Origin: Azospirillum fermentarium | Lineage (GTDB): Bacteria; Pseudomonadota; Alphaproteobacteria; Azospirillales; Azospirillaceae | NCBI RefSeq assembly: GCF_025961205.1 | Contig: NZ_JAOQNH010000001.1 | Span: 248,001 to 312,000 of the forward strand | Reading direction: 5' to 3' | Length of the DNA stretch: 64,000 bases | In this document: positions 36,546 to 48,063 of the stretch, one piece after another | Layout of the letters: each line of letters opens with the position of its first letter | How positions within the stretch are numbered: the first letter of the stretch is position 1 | The notes under the pieces: model-generated | Told to the model about the DNA's origin: nothing | Seen by the model: only the letters and a program-made list of their open reading frames with translations | Databases searched by the model: none | Position numbers and translations under genes: made by a program

Positions 36546-38117
36546 ATGACCGACACCCAACGCCCCCGCCCCGTCGTGCTGTGCGTTCTGGACGGGTGGG
36601 GCTACCGCGAGGAGCGTGAGGACAACGCCATCGCGCAGGGCGACACGCCCGTGTGGGACCGCCTGTGGGGCACGGAGCCGAAGGCGTTCCTGGATGCGTC
36701 GGAGGAGGAGGTCGGGCTGCCCAAGGGCCAGATGGGCAATTCCGAGGTGGGGCACATGAACCTCGGCGCCGGGCGCATCGTCATGCAGGATCTGGTGATG
36801 ATCGACCACGCCATCGTCGAGGGCGAGTTCGAGCGCAACGCCGCCCTGGGCGCTCTGGTCAAGGCGCTCCAGGCCAGCGGCGGGCGCTGCCACCTGATGG
36901 GGCTGCTGTCGCCGGGTGGGGTGCATTCGCACCAGGACCACATCGCCGCCCTGGCCGCCACCCTGTCGCGCGAGGGCATCCCGGTTGAGGTGCACGCCTT
37001 CACCGACGGGCGCGACGTGCCGCCCGACAGCGCCAAGGATCAGGTGGCGGAATTCCTGGCCGACGTCCACGATCTGCCCGGCGTGACCGTGGCGACCGTC
37101 ATCGGGCGCTATTACGCCATGGACCGCGACAAGCGCTGGGACCGCGTGTCCAAGGCGTACGCCGCCATGGTGGCGGGTACGGCGGACCATGCCGCCCCCG
37201 ACGCCGTGGCCGCGGTGGAACAGAGCTACGCCGCCGGCACCATGGATGAATTCATCCTGCCCACCATCATCGGCGGCTACGCCGGCATGAAGGACGGCGA
37301 TGCCATCCTGATGGCCAATTTCCGCGCCGACCGCGCGCGTGAGATCCTGATGGCCCTGCTGGACCCGGCCTTCGACGGGTTCGAGCGCGGGACCGTGGTG
37401 AAATTCGCCGCCGCCGTCGGCATGGTGGAGTATTCCTCGGCGCTGAACCCGCTGATGACCGCCGTCTTCCCGCCCAAGTCCATCACCCGCGTGCTGGGCG
37501 AGGTGGTGGCGGACGCCGGCCTGAAGCAGCTCCGCATCGCCGAGACCGAGAAGTACCCGCACGTCACCTTCTTCTTCAACGGGGGCGAGGAGCGGCAGTA
37601 TCCCGGCGAGGACCGCATCCTGGTGCCCTCGCCCAAGGTCGCCACCTATGACCTGCAGCCCGAGATGTCGGCGGCGGAGGTGACGGACAAGGTGACCGCC
37701 GCCATCGATTCCGGCGCCTACGATCTGGTGGTGATCAACTACGCCAACCCCGACATGGTGGGCCACACCGGCATGCTGGACGCCGCGGTCAAGGCGGTGA
37801 AGGCGGTGGACACCAGCCTGGGCCGGCTGGAGGACGCGGTGCGCCGCGCCGGCGGCACCCTGATCGTCACCGCCGACCACGGCAATTGCGAGCTGATGAA
37901 GGATCCCGAGACCGGCGGCCCCCACACCGCCCACACGCTGGACAAGGTGCCGGTGCTGCTGGTCAACGGCCCGGCGGATGCCCGCCTGCGCAACGGCCGT
38001 CTGGCCGACGTGGCGCCGACCATCCTGGCGCTGATGGGGCTGGAGCAGCCGGCGGAAATGACCGGCGCCAGCCTGATCGGCGGGGCCGGTGCCGCCACGC
38101 GCGAGGCCGCTGAGTGA
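36546..38117 (+). CDS. gpmI: 2,3-bisphosphoglycerate-independent phosphoglycerate mutase
   Basis: Mn-dependent enzyme that interconverts 3- and 2-phosphoglycerate in glycolysis. It has 523 residues, close to the usual 510-515. Metal and active-site motifs are VVLCVLDGWG, the nucleophile Ser66 in GNSEVGHMNLGAGR, HSHQDH, DGRDVPP, ANFRADRAREI, NYANPDMVGHTG and TADHGNCE. The ATG at 36546 follows an AGAGGA site; the frame opens slightly earlier (36519). The next gene starts within its stop codon (GTGA overlap), a head start for a gpmI-envC-ctpA operon common in alphaproteobacteria. Confidence 0.96.
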   Translation: MTDTQRPRPVVLCVLDGWGYREEREDNAIAQGDTPVWDRLWGTEPKAFLDASEEEVGLPKGQMGNSEVGHMNLGAGRIVMQDLVMIDHAIVEGEFERNAALGALVKALQASGGRCHLMGLLSPGGVHSHQDHIAALAATLSREGIPVEVHAFTDGRDVPPDSAKDQVAEFLADVHDLPGVTVATVIGRYYAMDRDKRWDRVSKAYAAMVAGTADHAAPDAVAAVEQSYAAGTMDEFILPTIIGGYAGMKDGDAILMANFRADRAREILMALLDPAFDGFERGTVVKFAAAVGMVEYSSALNPLMTAVFPPKSITRVLGEVVADAGLKQLRIAETEKYPHVTFFFNGGEERQYPGEDRILVPSPKVATYDLQPEMSAAEVTDKVTAAIDSGAYDLVVINYANPDMVGHTGMLDAAVKAVKAVDTSLGRLEDAVRRAGGTLIVTADHGNCELMKDPETGGPHTAHTLDKVPVLLVNGPADARLRNGRLADVAPTILALMGLEQPAEMTGASLIGGAGAATREAAE

Positions 38118-39421
38118 CACCGGACCGTGCAGCGGGGAACCCGTTTCCCCGCCGCTTGTCCGCCGCCGTCCCGAGCACCTTGACGGCGGTGCTGCTGGTG
38201 TGTTCCGGCGGGGCGGGATGGGCGCAGGATGCCCCCCGCCCGGCCATCGCCCGCGAAAAGCCCATCCCCGCCCCGTCGGCCCAAGACCTGGCCCGGCTGC
38301 GGCTCCAGCTTGTCCGGCTGGCCGAGCAGGAGCGCGCCCAGGACGCCGAACTCGCCGCCCTGGAGGCCATGGCCGCCCCGTTGGAGGCGGAGGAACGCGC
38401 CCTGTCCGCCCAATTGGAGGAAGGCCGCGCCCGGATCGGGCGCCTGCTGGCGGCCTTGCAGCGCCTGTCGCGCCTGCCGCCCGAAACCGCGCTCGCCCGC
38501 CCCGACGCGCCCCTGGACACCCTGCGCTCGGCCCTGATGCTGCGGGAAATGGTGCCGGTGCTGCGCCAGCGCAGCGAGGCGCTGGCCCAATCGCTCCAGC
38601 ATCTGGCCGACACCCGCCAGCGGCTGGACGAGCAGCGCGCCCGCATCACCGCCGCCCGCAGCACCCTGGCCGACCGCCGCCGCACCATCGACGAGGCGCT
38701 GAAGCGCCGCGATGCCCTGCCCCGCCCCGGTGAGGACGAGCGCCGCGCGCTCGCCCAGCAGATGGCCCGGCTGGGCAGCGGTGCCGGCGACCTGCCCCAG
38801 TTGATGGACCGGATGGAGGCGGGGCGCCACGCCGCCGCCGCCGCTGCCGCCCGCCGCGAGGCCGAACGGGCGGAGGAGGAACGCCGGCTGGCCGCCCTGC
38901 GCGACGCACCGCCGCCGCAGCCCGCCCCCGCCGATGCGGTTCCTTCCGACACCGCCGACGCGCCGCTGGTGGCCTCCCTGCCCCTGCCGGCCCTGCCGCC
39001 GCCGGACACGCCGCCCAGCGTCTTGCGCGGGGGTCTGCGCCTGCCGGTGGGGGGGCGCACCGTTATTGCGTATGGGGCGCCGGATCATACGGGCAATCCC
39101 AGCCGGGGCATCACCATTGCCGCCCACCCCGGCGCCACCATCACCGCACCGTTCGCGGGAACGGTCATGTTCGCCGGACCGTTTCGGAATTATGGGCAAA
39201 TCTTGATCGTCGAACATGGCAATGGATATCATAGCCTGATCGCCGGTCTGGGCCGCATCGACACGGCCGTCGGCACGCATGTCGCCGCCGGGGAACCCAT
39301 CGGTCGGACGCTTTCCCCTTCCGACGAAAGCGCCGAAGTGTATTTCGAATTGAGACGCCACGGTCAGCCCACCAACCCGGCCAACGGGTTCGGTGGGCCG
39401 GAGGGGAAAGGACAAGGGTAG
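38114..39421 (+). CDS. EnvC-like murein hydrolase activator with degenerate LytM domain
   Basis: A 435-residue periplasmic protein that probably activates cell-division amidases. An N-terminal signal anchor at about 15-37 is followed by a long Arg/Ala/Glu-rich coiled coil (about 55-265) and a Pro-rich linker. The C-terminal LytM/M23-type domain is at about 300-425 (GITIAAHPGATITAPFAGTV, ILIVEHGNGYHSLIAGL, VAAGEPIGR). In active M23 peptidases the segment after HGNGYHS ends in YAHL; here it is IAGL, so a zinc ligand is missing. The loss of catalytic residues matches EnvC, which regulates rather than cuts. The GTG start overlaps the gpmI stop by 4 bases, and ctpA begins on the next base after its stop. 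Confidence 0.88.
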   Translation: MTPDRAAGNPFPRRLSAAVPSTLTAVLLVCSGGAGWAQDAPRPAIAREKPIPAPSAQDLARLRLQLVRLAEQERAQDAELAALEAMAAPLEAEERALSAQLEEGRARIGRLLAALQRLSRLPPETALARPDAPLDTLRSALMLREMVPVLRQRSEALAQSLQHLADTRQRLDEQRARITAARSTLADRRRTIDEALKRRDALPRPGEDERRALAQQMARLGSGAGDLPQLMDRMEAGRHAAAAAAARREAERAEEERRLAALRDAPPPQPAPADAVPSDTADAPLVASLPLPALPPPDTPPSVLRGGLRLPVGGRTVIAYGAPDHTGNPSRGITIAAHPGATITAPFAGTVMFAGPFRNYGQILIVEHGNGYHSLIAGLGRIDTAVGTHVAAGEPIGRTLSPSDESAEVYFELRRHGQPTNPANGFGGPEGKGQG

Positions 39422-40762
39422 ATGAGGATGATCAAGCGGGCCGCCGGCGCTGCGGCGCTGGTGTTCCTGGGTGCCGGAGTCGCCACCGTGCTGGCTCAGT
39501 CCAACACGTCGGAAACATACCGCCAGCTCAACCTGTTCGGCGACGTGTTCGAGCGCGTGCGCGCCGAATACGTGGAGCAGGTCACCGACGAACAGTTGAT
39601 CGAATCGGCGATCAACGGAATGCTGACCTCGCTCGACCCCCATTCCAGCTACCTGAACCGGAAGAATTTCCAGGACATGCAGGTGCAGACCCGCGGCGAG
39701 TTCGGCGGGCTGGGGATCGAGGTCACCATGGAGAACGGCGCCATCAAGGTGGTGTCGCCCATCGACGACACCCCCGCCTTCCGCGCCGGGATGCAGCCGG
39801 GCGACTTCATCACCCACCTGAACGGCGAGGCGGTCAGCGGCCTGTCGCTGAACGAGGCGGTGGACAAGATGCGCGGCCCCGCCGGGTCGGAGATCAAGGT
39901 CACCGTCCGGCGCGGCGAAGCCGGCGAGCCGATCGAGATGGCCATCACCCGCGCCGTCATCAAGGTGCAGTCGGTGCGGTTCCGCACCGAGGGCGACATC
40001 GGCTATGTGCGCATCACCAGCTTCAACGAGCAGACCCAGACCGGGCTGGAAAAGGCCATCACCACCATCCAGCAGGAAAAGGGTGCCGCGCTGAAGGGCT
40101 TCGTGCTCGACCTGCGCAACAACCCCGGCGGCCTGCTGGATCAGGCGGTGTCCGTCTCCGACACCTTCCTGGACAAGGGCGAGATCGTCTCCACCCGCGG
40201 GCGCAAGAGCGAAGAGGGCACCCGCTTCAACGCCAAGCCCGGCGACATGGCCAAGGGCCTGCCCGTGGTGGTGCTGATCAACGGCGGCTCGGCCTCGGCC
40301 TCGGAAATCGTGGCCGGCGCGCTCCAGGATCACAAGCGCGCCATCATCATGGGCACCCAGTCGTTCGGCAAGGGGTCGGTGCAGACCATCATCCCGCTGC
40401 CCGGCCACGGGGCCATGCGCCTGACCACCGCCCGCTACTACACCCCCTCGGGCCGGTCGATCCAGCAGTTGGGCATCACCCCGGATCTGGAGGTGCACCA
40501 GGCCAAGGTGGAGGACATCGACCAGGCCGCCCGGCGGCGCGAATCCGACCTGCGCGGGGCGTTGCGCAACGATACCGTCAGCGGCACCAAGCCCGCCCCG
40601 GCCACCACCCAGCCGCCGGCCCCGAACGGGGACGCTCCCGCCGAACCGGGCAACGGTGCCGCGGTCAATGACAACAAGCCGCCCTTCGATTATCAGTTGT
40701 CCCGTGCGGTGGACCTGCTGCGCGGCATCGCGCTGTATCAGGCCCGCAGCACCGGCAACTGA
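39422..40762 (+). CDS. ctpA: S41 family C-terminal processing peptidase
   Basis: Periplasmic serine protease of 446 residues that trims or degrades proteins from their C-termini. A signal peptide ends near VLAQS. A PDZ domain follows at about 85-165 (GGLGIEVTMENGAIKVVSPI, GMQPGDFITHLNGE). The catalytic domain has LDLRNNPGGLLDQAV, the nucleophile in GGSASASEIVAGAL and the Lys in TQSFGKGSVQ. The C-terminal tail is Pro/Ala-rich. It starts directly after the stop of the EnvC-like gene, an arrangement in which such proteases act with amidase activators in peptidoglycan turnover. Confidence 0.95.
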   Translation: MRMIKRAAGAAALVFLGAGVATVLAQSNTSETYRQLNLFGDVFERVRAEYVEQVTDEQLIESAINGMLTSLDPHSSYLNRKNFQDMQVQTRGEFGGLGIEVTMENGAIKVVSPIDDTPAFRAGMQPGDFITHLNGEAVSGLSLNEAVDKMRGPAGSEIKVTVRRGEAGEPIEMAITRAVIKVQSVRFRTEGDIGYVRITSFNEQTQTGLEKAITTIQQEKGAALKGFVLDLRNNPGGLLDQAVSVSDTFLDKGEIVSTRGRKSEEGTRFNAKPGDMAKGLPVVVLINGGSASASEIVAGALQDHKRAIIMGTQSFGKGSVQTIIPLPGHGAMRLTTARYYTPSGRSIQQLGITPDLEVHQAKVEDIDQAARRRESDLRGALRNDTVSGTKPAPATTQPPAPNGDAPAEPGNGAAVNDNKPPFDYQLSRAVDLLRGIALYQARSTGN

Positions 40763-40804
40763 CCGGCGCCGCACCGATCGGGAAAGGAAGCACGGGGACG
40801 TGAC

Positions 40805-41998
40805 GTGAACGCCGCCGCCCTGCTGGGACGTCTGAAGGTCAACCCGCTGAGCCGGTTTTCGCGCAAGGCGGGGAAGGCCCCCCCGCGCTTCGCCGGGGAC
40901 GACGGCGCGCCCCGGCGGCCCAAGCCCGTCGCCCTGATGGCCGCCGCCGGGGCGGTGATCGCCGCCCTGGGCGGCATCGCCGGGTGGGCCGCCCTGTTCG
41001 GCGGCCACGCGGCGGAACAATGGTCGGCGGCGGTGCCCGCGGTCACGGTGACCGTGGCCGCTCCGCCACCCCCGCCCGCCCCAGCCCCGCCGCCCGCCGC
41101 CGTGGCTCCTCCCCCCGCCATGGCCGCCCCGGCCAACGGGGGGGGCACGGGCGGTGCCGTTCCGACCGCCCCCACCGCCGAATTCCCCCTGGCCCCCGCC
41201 CCCGCCATGGGGCTGGTGGAGGACAGCCGCTTCGGCCCCCTGCCCCGCACGGCCGACGACGGACGCAAGCCGTGGCAGGTCTATGCCCGGCCCTATCCCC
41301 CCGCCGACAAACGCCCCCGCATCGCCATCGTCATCGCCGACATGGGGCTGTCGGGGGTGACCACCATGAACGGGCTGCAAAAGCTGCCCGCCGCCGTCAC
41401 CCTGTCGTTCGTCCCCTATGCCGAGCGGCTGGACAGTTGGATCGAGCGTGCCCGCACCAAGGGGCACGAGGTGATGATGTCGATCCCCATGGAGCCGGTG
41501 TCCTTCCCCCGCGACGATCCCGGCCCCAACGCGCTCCTGTCGGGCATGAGCCTGGACCGGCTGATCGAACGGCTGAACACGTCGCTGGGCAAGGGGATCG
41601 GCTATGTCGGCATCACCACCACCACCGGCAGCAAATTCACCACCAAGGCCGAGGTGATGACCCCCGTCATCGACGCGGTGAAGCAGCGCGGCCTGCTGTT
41701 CCTCGATGCCAAGGTGGCGCCGCGCAGCGTCGGCGCCTCCATGGCCGAGGCGGCGGGCGTCCCGCGGGCGTGGGTGGACAAGGTGATCGACCGCGATCTC
41801 GCCCGCGGTTCCATCGACGACCAGTTGAAGGAGCTGGAGACCATCGCCCGCACGCAGGGGGCTGCGGTGGGGCTGGGTTTCCCCTATCCTTCCACCATCG
41901 AACGCATCAACCTGTGGGTCACCGGGCTGCAGGACCGCGGGATTGCGCTGGTCCCGGTGTCGGCGGTGGTCAACATGCAAAAGGGCAACGGCGGATGA
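40805..41998 (+). CDS. divergent polysaccharide deacetylase family protein (YibQ-like)
   Basis: A 397-residue membrane-anchored protein. A basic N-terminus and one membrane helix at about 43-62 (KPVALMAAAGAVIAALGGIAG) lead into a Pro/Ala-rich linker to about 140. The C-terminal domain (about 165-397) is of the DUF610/divergent polysaccharide deacetylase type: IAIVIADMGLSG, VTLSFVPYAERLDSWIERAR, EVMMSIPMEP, TTTGSKFT, LLFLDAKVAPRS and ALVPVSAVV. Only part of the usual deacetylase metal site is visible, so activity is uncertain. It lies between ctpA and rppH and overlaps rppH by 4 bases (ATGA), in the same operon as the envelope genes upstream. GTG start at 40805. Confidence 0.87.
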   Translation: MNAAALLGRLKVNPLSRFSRKAGKAPPRFAGDDGAPRRPKPVALMAAAGAVIAALGGIAGWAALFGGHAAEQWSAAVPAVTVTVAAPPPPPAPAPPPAAVAPPPAMAAPANGGGTGGAVPTAPTAEFPLAPAPAMGLVEDSRFGPLPRTADDGRKPWQVYARPYPPADKRPRIAIVIADMGLSGVTTMNGLQKLPAAVTLSFVPYAERLDSWIERARTKGHEVMMSIPMEPVSFPRDDPGPNALLSGMSLDRLIERLNTSLGKGIGYVGITTTTGSKFTTKAEVMTPVIDAVKQRGLLFLDAKVAPRSVGASMAEAAGVPRAWVDKVIDRDLARGSIDDQLKELETIARTQGAAVGLGFPYPSTIERINLWVTGLQDRGIALVPVSAVVNMQKGNGG

Positions 41999-42486
41999 GC
42001 CGCACCAAGATCGACCGGGAAACGCTCCCCTACCGCCCCTGCGTGGGCATCATGCTCCTCAACCGCAAGGGCGAGGTCTTCGTCGCCCGCCGCTTCGACA
42101 CCAAGGACGCCTGGCAGATGCCCCAGGGCGGCATCGACGACGGCGAAACCATCGAGCAGGCCGCCTTCCGCGAACTGGAAGAGGAAATCGGCACCAACCG
42201 CATGGAGATCCTGGCCGTCTCCGCCGAAAAGCTGCGCTACGACCTGCCCGACCATCTGCTGGGCAAGGTGTGGAAGGGGCGCTGGCGCGGCCAGGAGCAG
42301 GTGTGGATCGCAGCCCTGTTCACCGGCAAGGACAAAGACATCGACCTCGACACCAAGCACCCCGAATTCGACGCCTGGAAATGGATGCCGGCGGACCAGT
42401 TGGTGGACCAGATCGTGCCGTTCAAGCGCGCGGTGTACGAGGCCGTGCTGGCGGAGTTCGCCGGGGTGATCAAGGCCCTGAAATAA
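41995..42486 (+). CDS. rppH: RNA pyrophosphohydrolase
   Basis: Nudix hydrolase that removes pyrophosphate from the 5' end of mRNAs and so starts their decay. It has 163 residues, the usual length. The N-terminal LPYRPCVGIMLLNRKGEVFVARR (in pieces) and WQMPQGGIDDGE, with the Nudix box completed by ELEEEIGT, are characteristic. Further on are VWKGRWRGQEQVWIAALF and the PEFDAWKWM segment. The start ATG overlaps the previous stop. It is the last gene of the row and is followed by a cTTCGg-type terminator. Confidence 0.95.
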   Translation: MSRTKIDRETLPYRPCVGIMLLNRKGEVFVARRFDTKDAWQMPQGGIDDGETIEQAAFRELEEEIGTNRMEILAVSAEKLRYDLPDHLLGKVWKGRWRGQEQVWIAALFTGKDKDIDLDTKHPEFDAWKWMPADQLVDQIVPFKRAVYEAVLAEFAGVIKALK

Positions 42487-42490
42487 GAAA

Positions 42491-42513
42491 GGGAGGAGGC
42501 TTCGCCTCCTCCC
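42491..42513 (+). terminator. terminator after rppH
   Basis: Perfect 10-base arms GGGAGGAGGC and GCCTCCTCCC close on TTC, giving a stable C-TTC-G type turn. A related hairpin repeat follows at 42528-42548. The arms start 4 bases after the rppH stop codon. Confidence 0.75.
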
Positions 42514-42558
42514 TTGCCCCTTCTCCACCAAAGGCCGGGAGCCTTTGGGAACCGTCGG

Positions 42559-43377
42559 TCAGGCGGCTTGCAGGCGGCGGGCGCGGCCGTCGATCACGCG
42601 CCACAGCAGGGAAGCCGCGGCCCGGTAAAGCAGGGTGTGGGGCTTCAGGCCGCAGGCTTTGAAGACCATGGCGACGGCGCGGTCCACGTGGCGGCGCTGG
42701 TAGCGACTGTAGGCGCCGCGGGCGTAGGCCGCGTTGTAGGTCTTGTGGTCGTACACGGCATCAGCGGGGGCGTTGGCGGCGTAGTAGGCGTAGGCCAGCT
42801 CGTCGTCTTCCGTCTCGGTGATGCGCGACAGGGCCACCTGCAGGCGCTTCAGACGGCCGATGTTCTCCCGCTCCAGATAGCGCTTGGCGTAGCTGTAGAA
42901 CAGCTTGTAATGGCGCAGTTCGTCGGCGGCGATGTGGCGGCAGATCAGCTTCAGCACCGGCTCGTCGGTGGAATCGCCGATGGCGGTGTAATAGGAGCTG
43001 GTGCCCGTCTCCACCATGCAGCGGGCGATCAGCTCGCCCGTGCGCGACCCACGCACCGACTGATTCAGGTCGATGGGCACGCTGTAGCCGTCACGGAACC
43101 GCTGGACCGCCGCGTCGAAACTGAACGACGGATCGACCCGTTCGGCCCACAGGCCGAGCGCCCGGCCATGCTGGACCTCCTCCACCGCCCACTCGGCGGC
43201 CAGCGCCTTGAACTCCGGGTCGTCGTGGAAGACGTTGCACAGATAGGCGGTGTAGTCGTTGGCGTTGTACTCCACCAATGCCGCGGCCTTGATGAGCGGC
43301 ACCAGGGCCGGATCGACCTTGGCATGGTCAAGCCGATCCCACGGCACCTCGTCGATCCGCCAATGCAACTCCGCCAT
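42559..43377 (-). CDS. ferritin-like diiron-domain protein
   Basis: A 272-residue helical protein with the paired motif pattern of a diiron site: E in ALVEYNANDY, EEVQHGR, E in MVETGTSSYY and DELRHYK. This layout is that of ferritin-like and acyl-ACP-desaturase-like proteins. A basic C-terminal part (YSRYQRRHVDRAVAMVFKACGL) follows. The ATG at 43377 is chosen for its AGGGAG ribosome site; a GTG one codon earlier is possible. There is no signal peptide. The substrate is unknown; it could be an oxygenase, desaturase or oxidative-stress protein. It converges on rppH and is separated from atpC by a long hairpin. Confidence 0.75.
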   Translation of the reverse strand: MAELHWRIDEVPWDRLDHAKVDPALVPLIKAAALVEYNANDYTAYLCNVFHDDPEFKALAAEWAVEEVQHGRALGLWAERVDPSFSFDAAVQRFRDGYSVPIDLNQSVRGSRTGELIARCMVETGTSSYYTAIGDSTDEPVLKLICRHIAADELRHYKLFYSYAKRYLERENIGRLKRLQVALSRITETEDDELAYAYYAANAPADAVYDHKTYNAAYARGAYSRYQRRHVDRAVAMVFKACGLKPHTLLYRAAASLLWRVIDGRARRLQAA

Positions 43378-43456
43378 CACGGCACTCCCTTTCCGCTCAA
43401 ACCGCTTGTTCCGGTTTTATGACAGACACGTTTATGACACAGGCCCCGCAACGCAA

Positions 43457-43490
43457 CAACGCCGCCCGGCGTCATAGCCGGGCGGCGTTG
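43457..43490 (-). terminator. long hairpin after the atp operon
   Basis: Perfect 14-base arms (CAACGCCGCCCGGC) around a 6-base loop, 34 bases downstream of the atpC stop. It is followed on the minus strand by GTTGCGTTG rather than a pure T run. It probably ends the atp message before the ferritin-like gene. Confidence 0.7.
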
Positions 43491-43524
43491 TCGAAGGTCG
43501 TAACCGGCTGTCAGGCCAGCAGGA

Positions 43525-43944
43525 TCAGTGCGCGGTGGCACCGGCCCCGATGGCGTCCAGCTTGGCCCGCGCGATGGCCAGCTTCGCCTCGGCCTCGGCC
43601 TTGTCGGCGTCGGTCTTGGCGTCGTCCAGATCCTCGCTCAGATCCTTGAATTCCTGCTCGGCCTTGGCCCGGTCGATCTCGGCGACCGGAATGGCCTGCT
43701 CGGCCAGAACCGTGCAGCGGGTTTCGGTGACTTCGGCGAAGCCGCCGGCGACGAACACGCGGTCAACCACCCGGTCGCCCTCGTAGACGTCGATCACGCC
43801 CGGACGCACGGTGGAAATCAGCGGCGCGTGACCGGCCAGCACACCGAAATCGCCCTCGGTGCCGGGCACCACAACCATGTCCACCGGCTGGGAAGCCAGC
43901 AGCTTCTCCGGCGAAACGAGTTCGAATTCGACTTTGTCGGCCAT
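43525..43944 (-). CDS. atpC: F1 ATP synthase epsilon subunit
   Basis: A 139-residue central-stalk subunit that couples rotor and catalytic head and can inhibit ATP hydrolysis. The beta-sandwich start MADKVEFELVSPEKLL, VVPGTEGDFGVLAGHAPLIST and VFVAGGFAEVTETRCTVLAE are typical. The C-terminal helical hairpin (about 85-135) is rich in Ala, Glu, Asp and Lys. The frame is open 10 codons upstream, but MADKVEF is the family N-terminus. It is the last gene of the atp operon, 112 bases after atpD. Confidence 0.95.
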   Translation of the reverse strand: MADKVEFELVSPEKLLASQPVDMVVVPGTEGDFGVLAGHAPLISTVRPGVIDVYEGDRVVDRVFVAGGFAEVTETRCTVLAEQAIPVAEIDRAKAEQEFKDLSEDLDDAKTDADKAEAEAKLAIARAKLDAIGAGATAH

Positions 43945-44056
43945 GGGGGCGTCCTGGTGCTTTCGGACAGGCACCCCGGCCCCAAGGGACCGGGGTACGC
44001 ATCACTCGTGGTACAGACGGGCGCCGGCGAACCGGCAGCCCGAGCGAAACCAGCCC

Positions 44057-45523
<1,467 letters not shown>

Positions 45524-45562
45524 TCAGTTAAGACGCCGTATCGGCAAGGAATTCGGCCGCGA

Positions 45563-46456
45563 TCAGATCGCCTCGGCACCGGAGATGATCTCGATCAGCT
45601 CCTTGGTGATGTAGGCCTGACGGGTCCGGTTGTACGTGATCGTCAACCGGTTGATCATGTCGCCGGCGTTGCGGGTGGCGTTGTCCATCGCCGTCATCCG
45701 CGCGCCCTGCTCGGACGCAGCACTTTCCAGCAACGAGCGATAGATCTGGATCGCCAGATTGCGCGGCAGCAGCTCGGCCAGGATCTGTTCCTCGTCCGGC
45801 TCGAACTCGTACACCGGCTTCGCTTCCGCCGCCGCACCCTCGGCCGCCGCCGCCGTTTCCGGCACCGCGAAGGGAACGATCTGCTGAAGCGTCACGACCT
45901 GGGAGATCGCCGACTTGAACTGGTTGTAGACGACCGAGCAGACGTCGTATTCGCCCGCGTCGTACATCTCCAGCACCTTCTTCGCGATGCGGTCGGCATC
46001 GGCGAAGGACAGCTTCCGGCGGCCCACATCCTCATAGGACTCGACGATCAGCGAGGCATAGTCGCGGCGCAGCTGGTCGCGGGCCTTGCGGCCGACGGTC
46101 AGCAGCTTCACGGTCTTGCCCTCGGCCTGAAGCCGCTGGATCTGCCGGCGCGTTTCACGGACGATGGAGCCGTTGAAGGCGCCGCACAGCCCGCGGTCCG
46201 AAGAGATGACGACCAGAAGCTGCACCTGGTCGGAACCGGTGCCGGTCATCAGCTTCGGGCCTTCGCCGCCGCCCTGGACGTTGACCGCCAGAGAAGACAG
46301 CATCCGGCCCATGCGCTCGGCGAAGGGGCGGGCCGCTTCGGCCTGCTCCTGCGCGCGGCGCAGCTTGGAGGCAGCGACCATCTTCATGGCCGAGGTGATC
46401 TTCTGCGTCGATTTGACGCTGTCGATCCGTAGCTTGAGATCCTTGAGGTTCGGCAT
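45563..46456 (-). CDS. atpG: F1 ATP synthase gamma subunit
   Basis: Rotor shaft subunit, 297 residues. The N-terminal [20 protein letters not shown] and [16 protein letters not shown], the central [16 protein letters not shown], and the C-terminal [17 protein letters not shown] with [16 protein letters not shown] are the family signatures. An insertion at about 195-220 is Ala/Glu-rich, as in other alphaproteobacterial forms. It lies 77 bases after atpA. Confidence 0.97.
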   Translation of the reverse strand: MPNLKDLKLRIDSVKSTQKITSAMKMVAASKLRRAQEQAEAARPFAERMGRMLSSLAVNVQGGGEGPKLMTGTGSDQVQLLVVISSDRGLCGAFNGSIVRETRRQIQRLQAEGKTVKLLTVGRKARDQLRRDYASLIVESYEDVGRRKLSFADADRIAKKVLEMYDAGEYDVCSVVYNQFKSAISQVVTLQQIVPFAVPETAAAAEGAAAEAKPVYEFEPDEEQILAELLPRNLAIQIYRSLLESAASEQGARMTAMDNATRNAGDMINRLTITYNRTRQAYITKELIEIISGAEAI

Positions 46457-46533
46457 GCCGGGCCTTCATTCCGCTCGCGTAGTACGTCGGGACAATCCGG
46501 GGGGCGGGTGCCCCCCGGATCAGGGACGACGGA

Positions 46534-48063
46534 TCAGACGAACACCTTGGCGAAGGTGTCGAGGAAGGCCTTCAGACGCTCCTCGGTCGCCGGGGTGATC
46601 TGCTTCTCGGTGCGGATCGTGGCCAGGATGTCGGCACCCTTGGCGCGGATCTCTTCGAGGAACTTCTTCTCGAAGCGGTTCACATCCTCGACGCGGATCT
46701 TGTCGAGATAGCCGCGCACGCCGGAGAAGATCGACACGACCTGCTCTTCCACGGGCAGCGGCGAGAACTGCGCCTGCTTCAGCAGCTCGGTCAGACGCGC
46801 ACCGCGGGCCAGCAGACGCTGGGTGGAGGCGTCGAGATCCGAGGCGAACTGGGCGAAGGCCGCCATTTCGCGGTACTGCGCCAGTTCCATCTTAATGGTA
46901 CCGGCCACCTGCTTCATCGCCTTGATCTGGGCGGCGGAGCCGACGCGGCTCACCGACAGACCGACGTTGATGGCGGGGCGGATGCCCTTATAGAACAGGC
47001 CGGTTTCCAGGAAGATCTGACCGTCGGTGATCGAGATCACGTTGGTCGGAATGTACGCGGACACGTCGCCGGCCTGGGTTTCGATGACCGGCAGCGCGGT
47101 CAGCGAACCGGCGCCGTTGGCGTCGTTCATCTTCGCCGCGCGTTCCAGCAGGCGCGAGTGGAGGTAGAACACGTCGCCGGGATAAGCTTCGCGGCCCGGC
47201 GGGCGGCGCAGCAGCAGCGACATCTGACGGTAGGCGACGGCCTGCTTGGACAGATCGTCGTACACGATCACGGCGTGCATGCCGTTGTCGCGGAAGAATT
47301 CGCCCATCGTGCAGCCGGTGTACGGCGCCAGGAACTGCAGCGGGGCCGGTTCCGACGCGGTGGCGGCGACGACGATCGAGTATTCCAGGGCGCCGGCGTC
47401 TTCCAGGGTCTTCACGATCTGGGCGACGGTGGAGCGCTTCTGGCCGACGGCGACGTAGATGCAGTACAGCTTCTTCGACTCGTCGTCGCCAGCGTTGATG
47501 CCCTTCTGGTTCAGGAAGGTATCAATGGCGACGGCGGTCTTGCCGGTCTGACGGTCACCGATGATCAGCTCGCGCTGACCACGGCCAACCGGCACCAGGC
47601 TGTCGATGGCCTTCAGGCCGGTCTGCATCGGCTCGTGCACCGACTTGCGCGGAATGATGCCGGGGGCCTTCACTTCCACGCGCTTGCGCTCGACATCGAC
47701 CAGCGGACCCTTGCCGTCGATCGGGTTGCCGAGGCCGTCCACCACGCGGCCCAGCAGGCCGCGGCCCACCGGAACGTCCACGATGGTGCCGGTGCGCTTC
47801 ACGGTGTCGCCTTCGCGGATCGCGCGGTCGTCGCCGAAAATCACGATACCGACGTTGTCGGTTTCGAGGTTCAGCGCCATACCCTTGATGCCGCCGGGGA
47901 ATTCGACCATTTCACCGGCGCGGACGTTGTCCAGGCCGTGAACGCGGGCGACGCCGTCGCCGATCGAAAGAACCTGGCCGACCTCGGCGACATCCGCCTC
48001 GGTCCCGAAATTCGCGATCTGCTGCTTGAGGATCGCAGAGATTTCTGCGGCGCGGATATCCAT
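46534..48063 (-). CDS. atpA: F1 ATP synthase alpha subunit
   Basis: Non-catalytic nucleotide-binding subunit, 509 residues, full length. The N-terminal helix ([12 protein letters not shown]), P-loop [43 protein letters not shown], and [18 protein letters not shown] are typical. The start codon shares one base with the atpH stop (TGATG), pointing to translational coupling. Confidence 0.98.
   Translation of the reverse strand: MDIRAAEISAILKQQIANFGTEADVAEVGQVLSIGDGVARVHGLDNVRAGEMVEFPGGIKGMALNLETDNVGIVIFGDDRAIREGDTVKRTGTIVDVPVGRGLLGRVVDGLGNPIDGKGPLVDVERKRVEVKAPGIIPRKSVHEPMQTGLKAIDSLVPVGRGQRELIIGDRQTGKTAVAIDTFLNQKGINAGDDESKKLYCIYVAVGQKRSTVAQIVKTLEDAGALEYSIVVAATASEPAPLQFLAPYTGCTMGEFFRDNGMHAVIVYDDLSKQAVAYRQMSLLLRRPPGREAYPGDVFYLHSRLLERAAKMNDANGAGSLTALPVIETQAGDVSAYIPTNVISITDGQIFLETGLFYKGIRPAINVGLSVSRVGSAAQIKAMKQVAGTIKMELAQYREMAAFAQFASDLDASTQRLLARGARLTELLKQAQFSPLPVEEQVVSIFSGVRGYLDKIRVEDVNRFEKKFLEEIRAKGADILATIRTEKQITPATEERLKAFLDTFAKVFV

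Noticed and set aside
37739..41980. 1413-codon antisense frame across gpmI, envC-like and ctpA genes
   Set aside because: Same artefact: all plus-strand genes there have family motifs and coupled starts.
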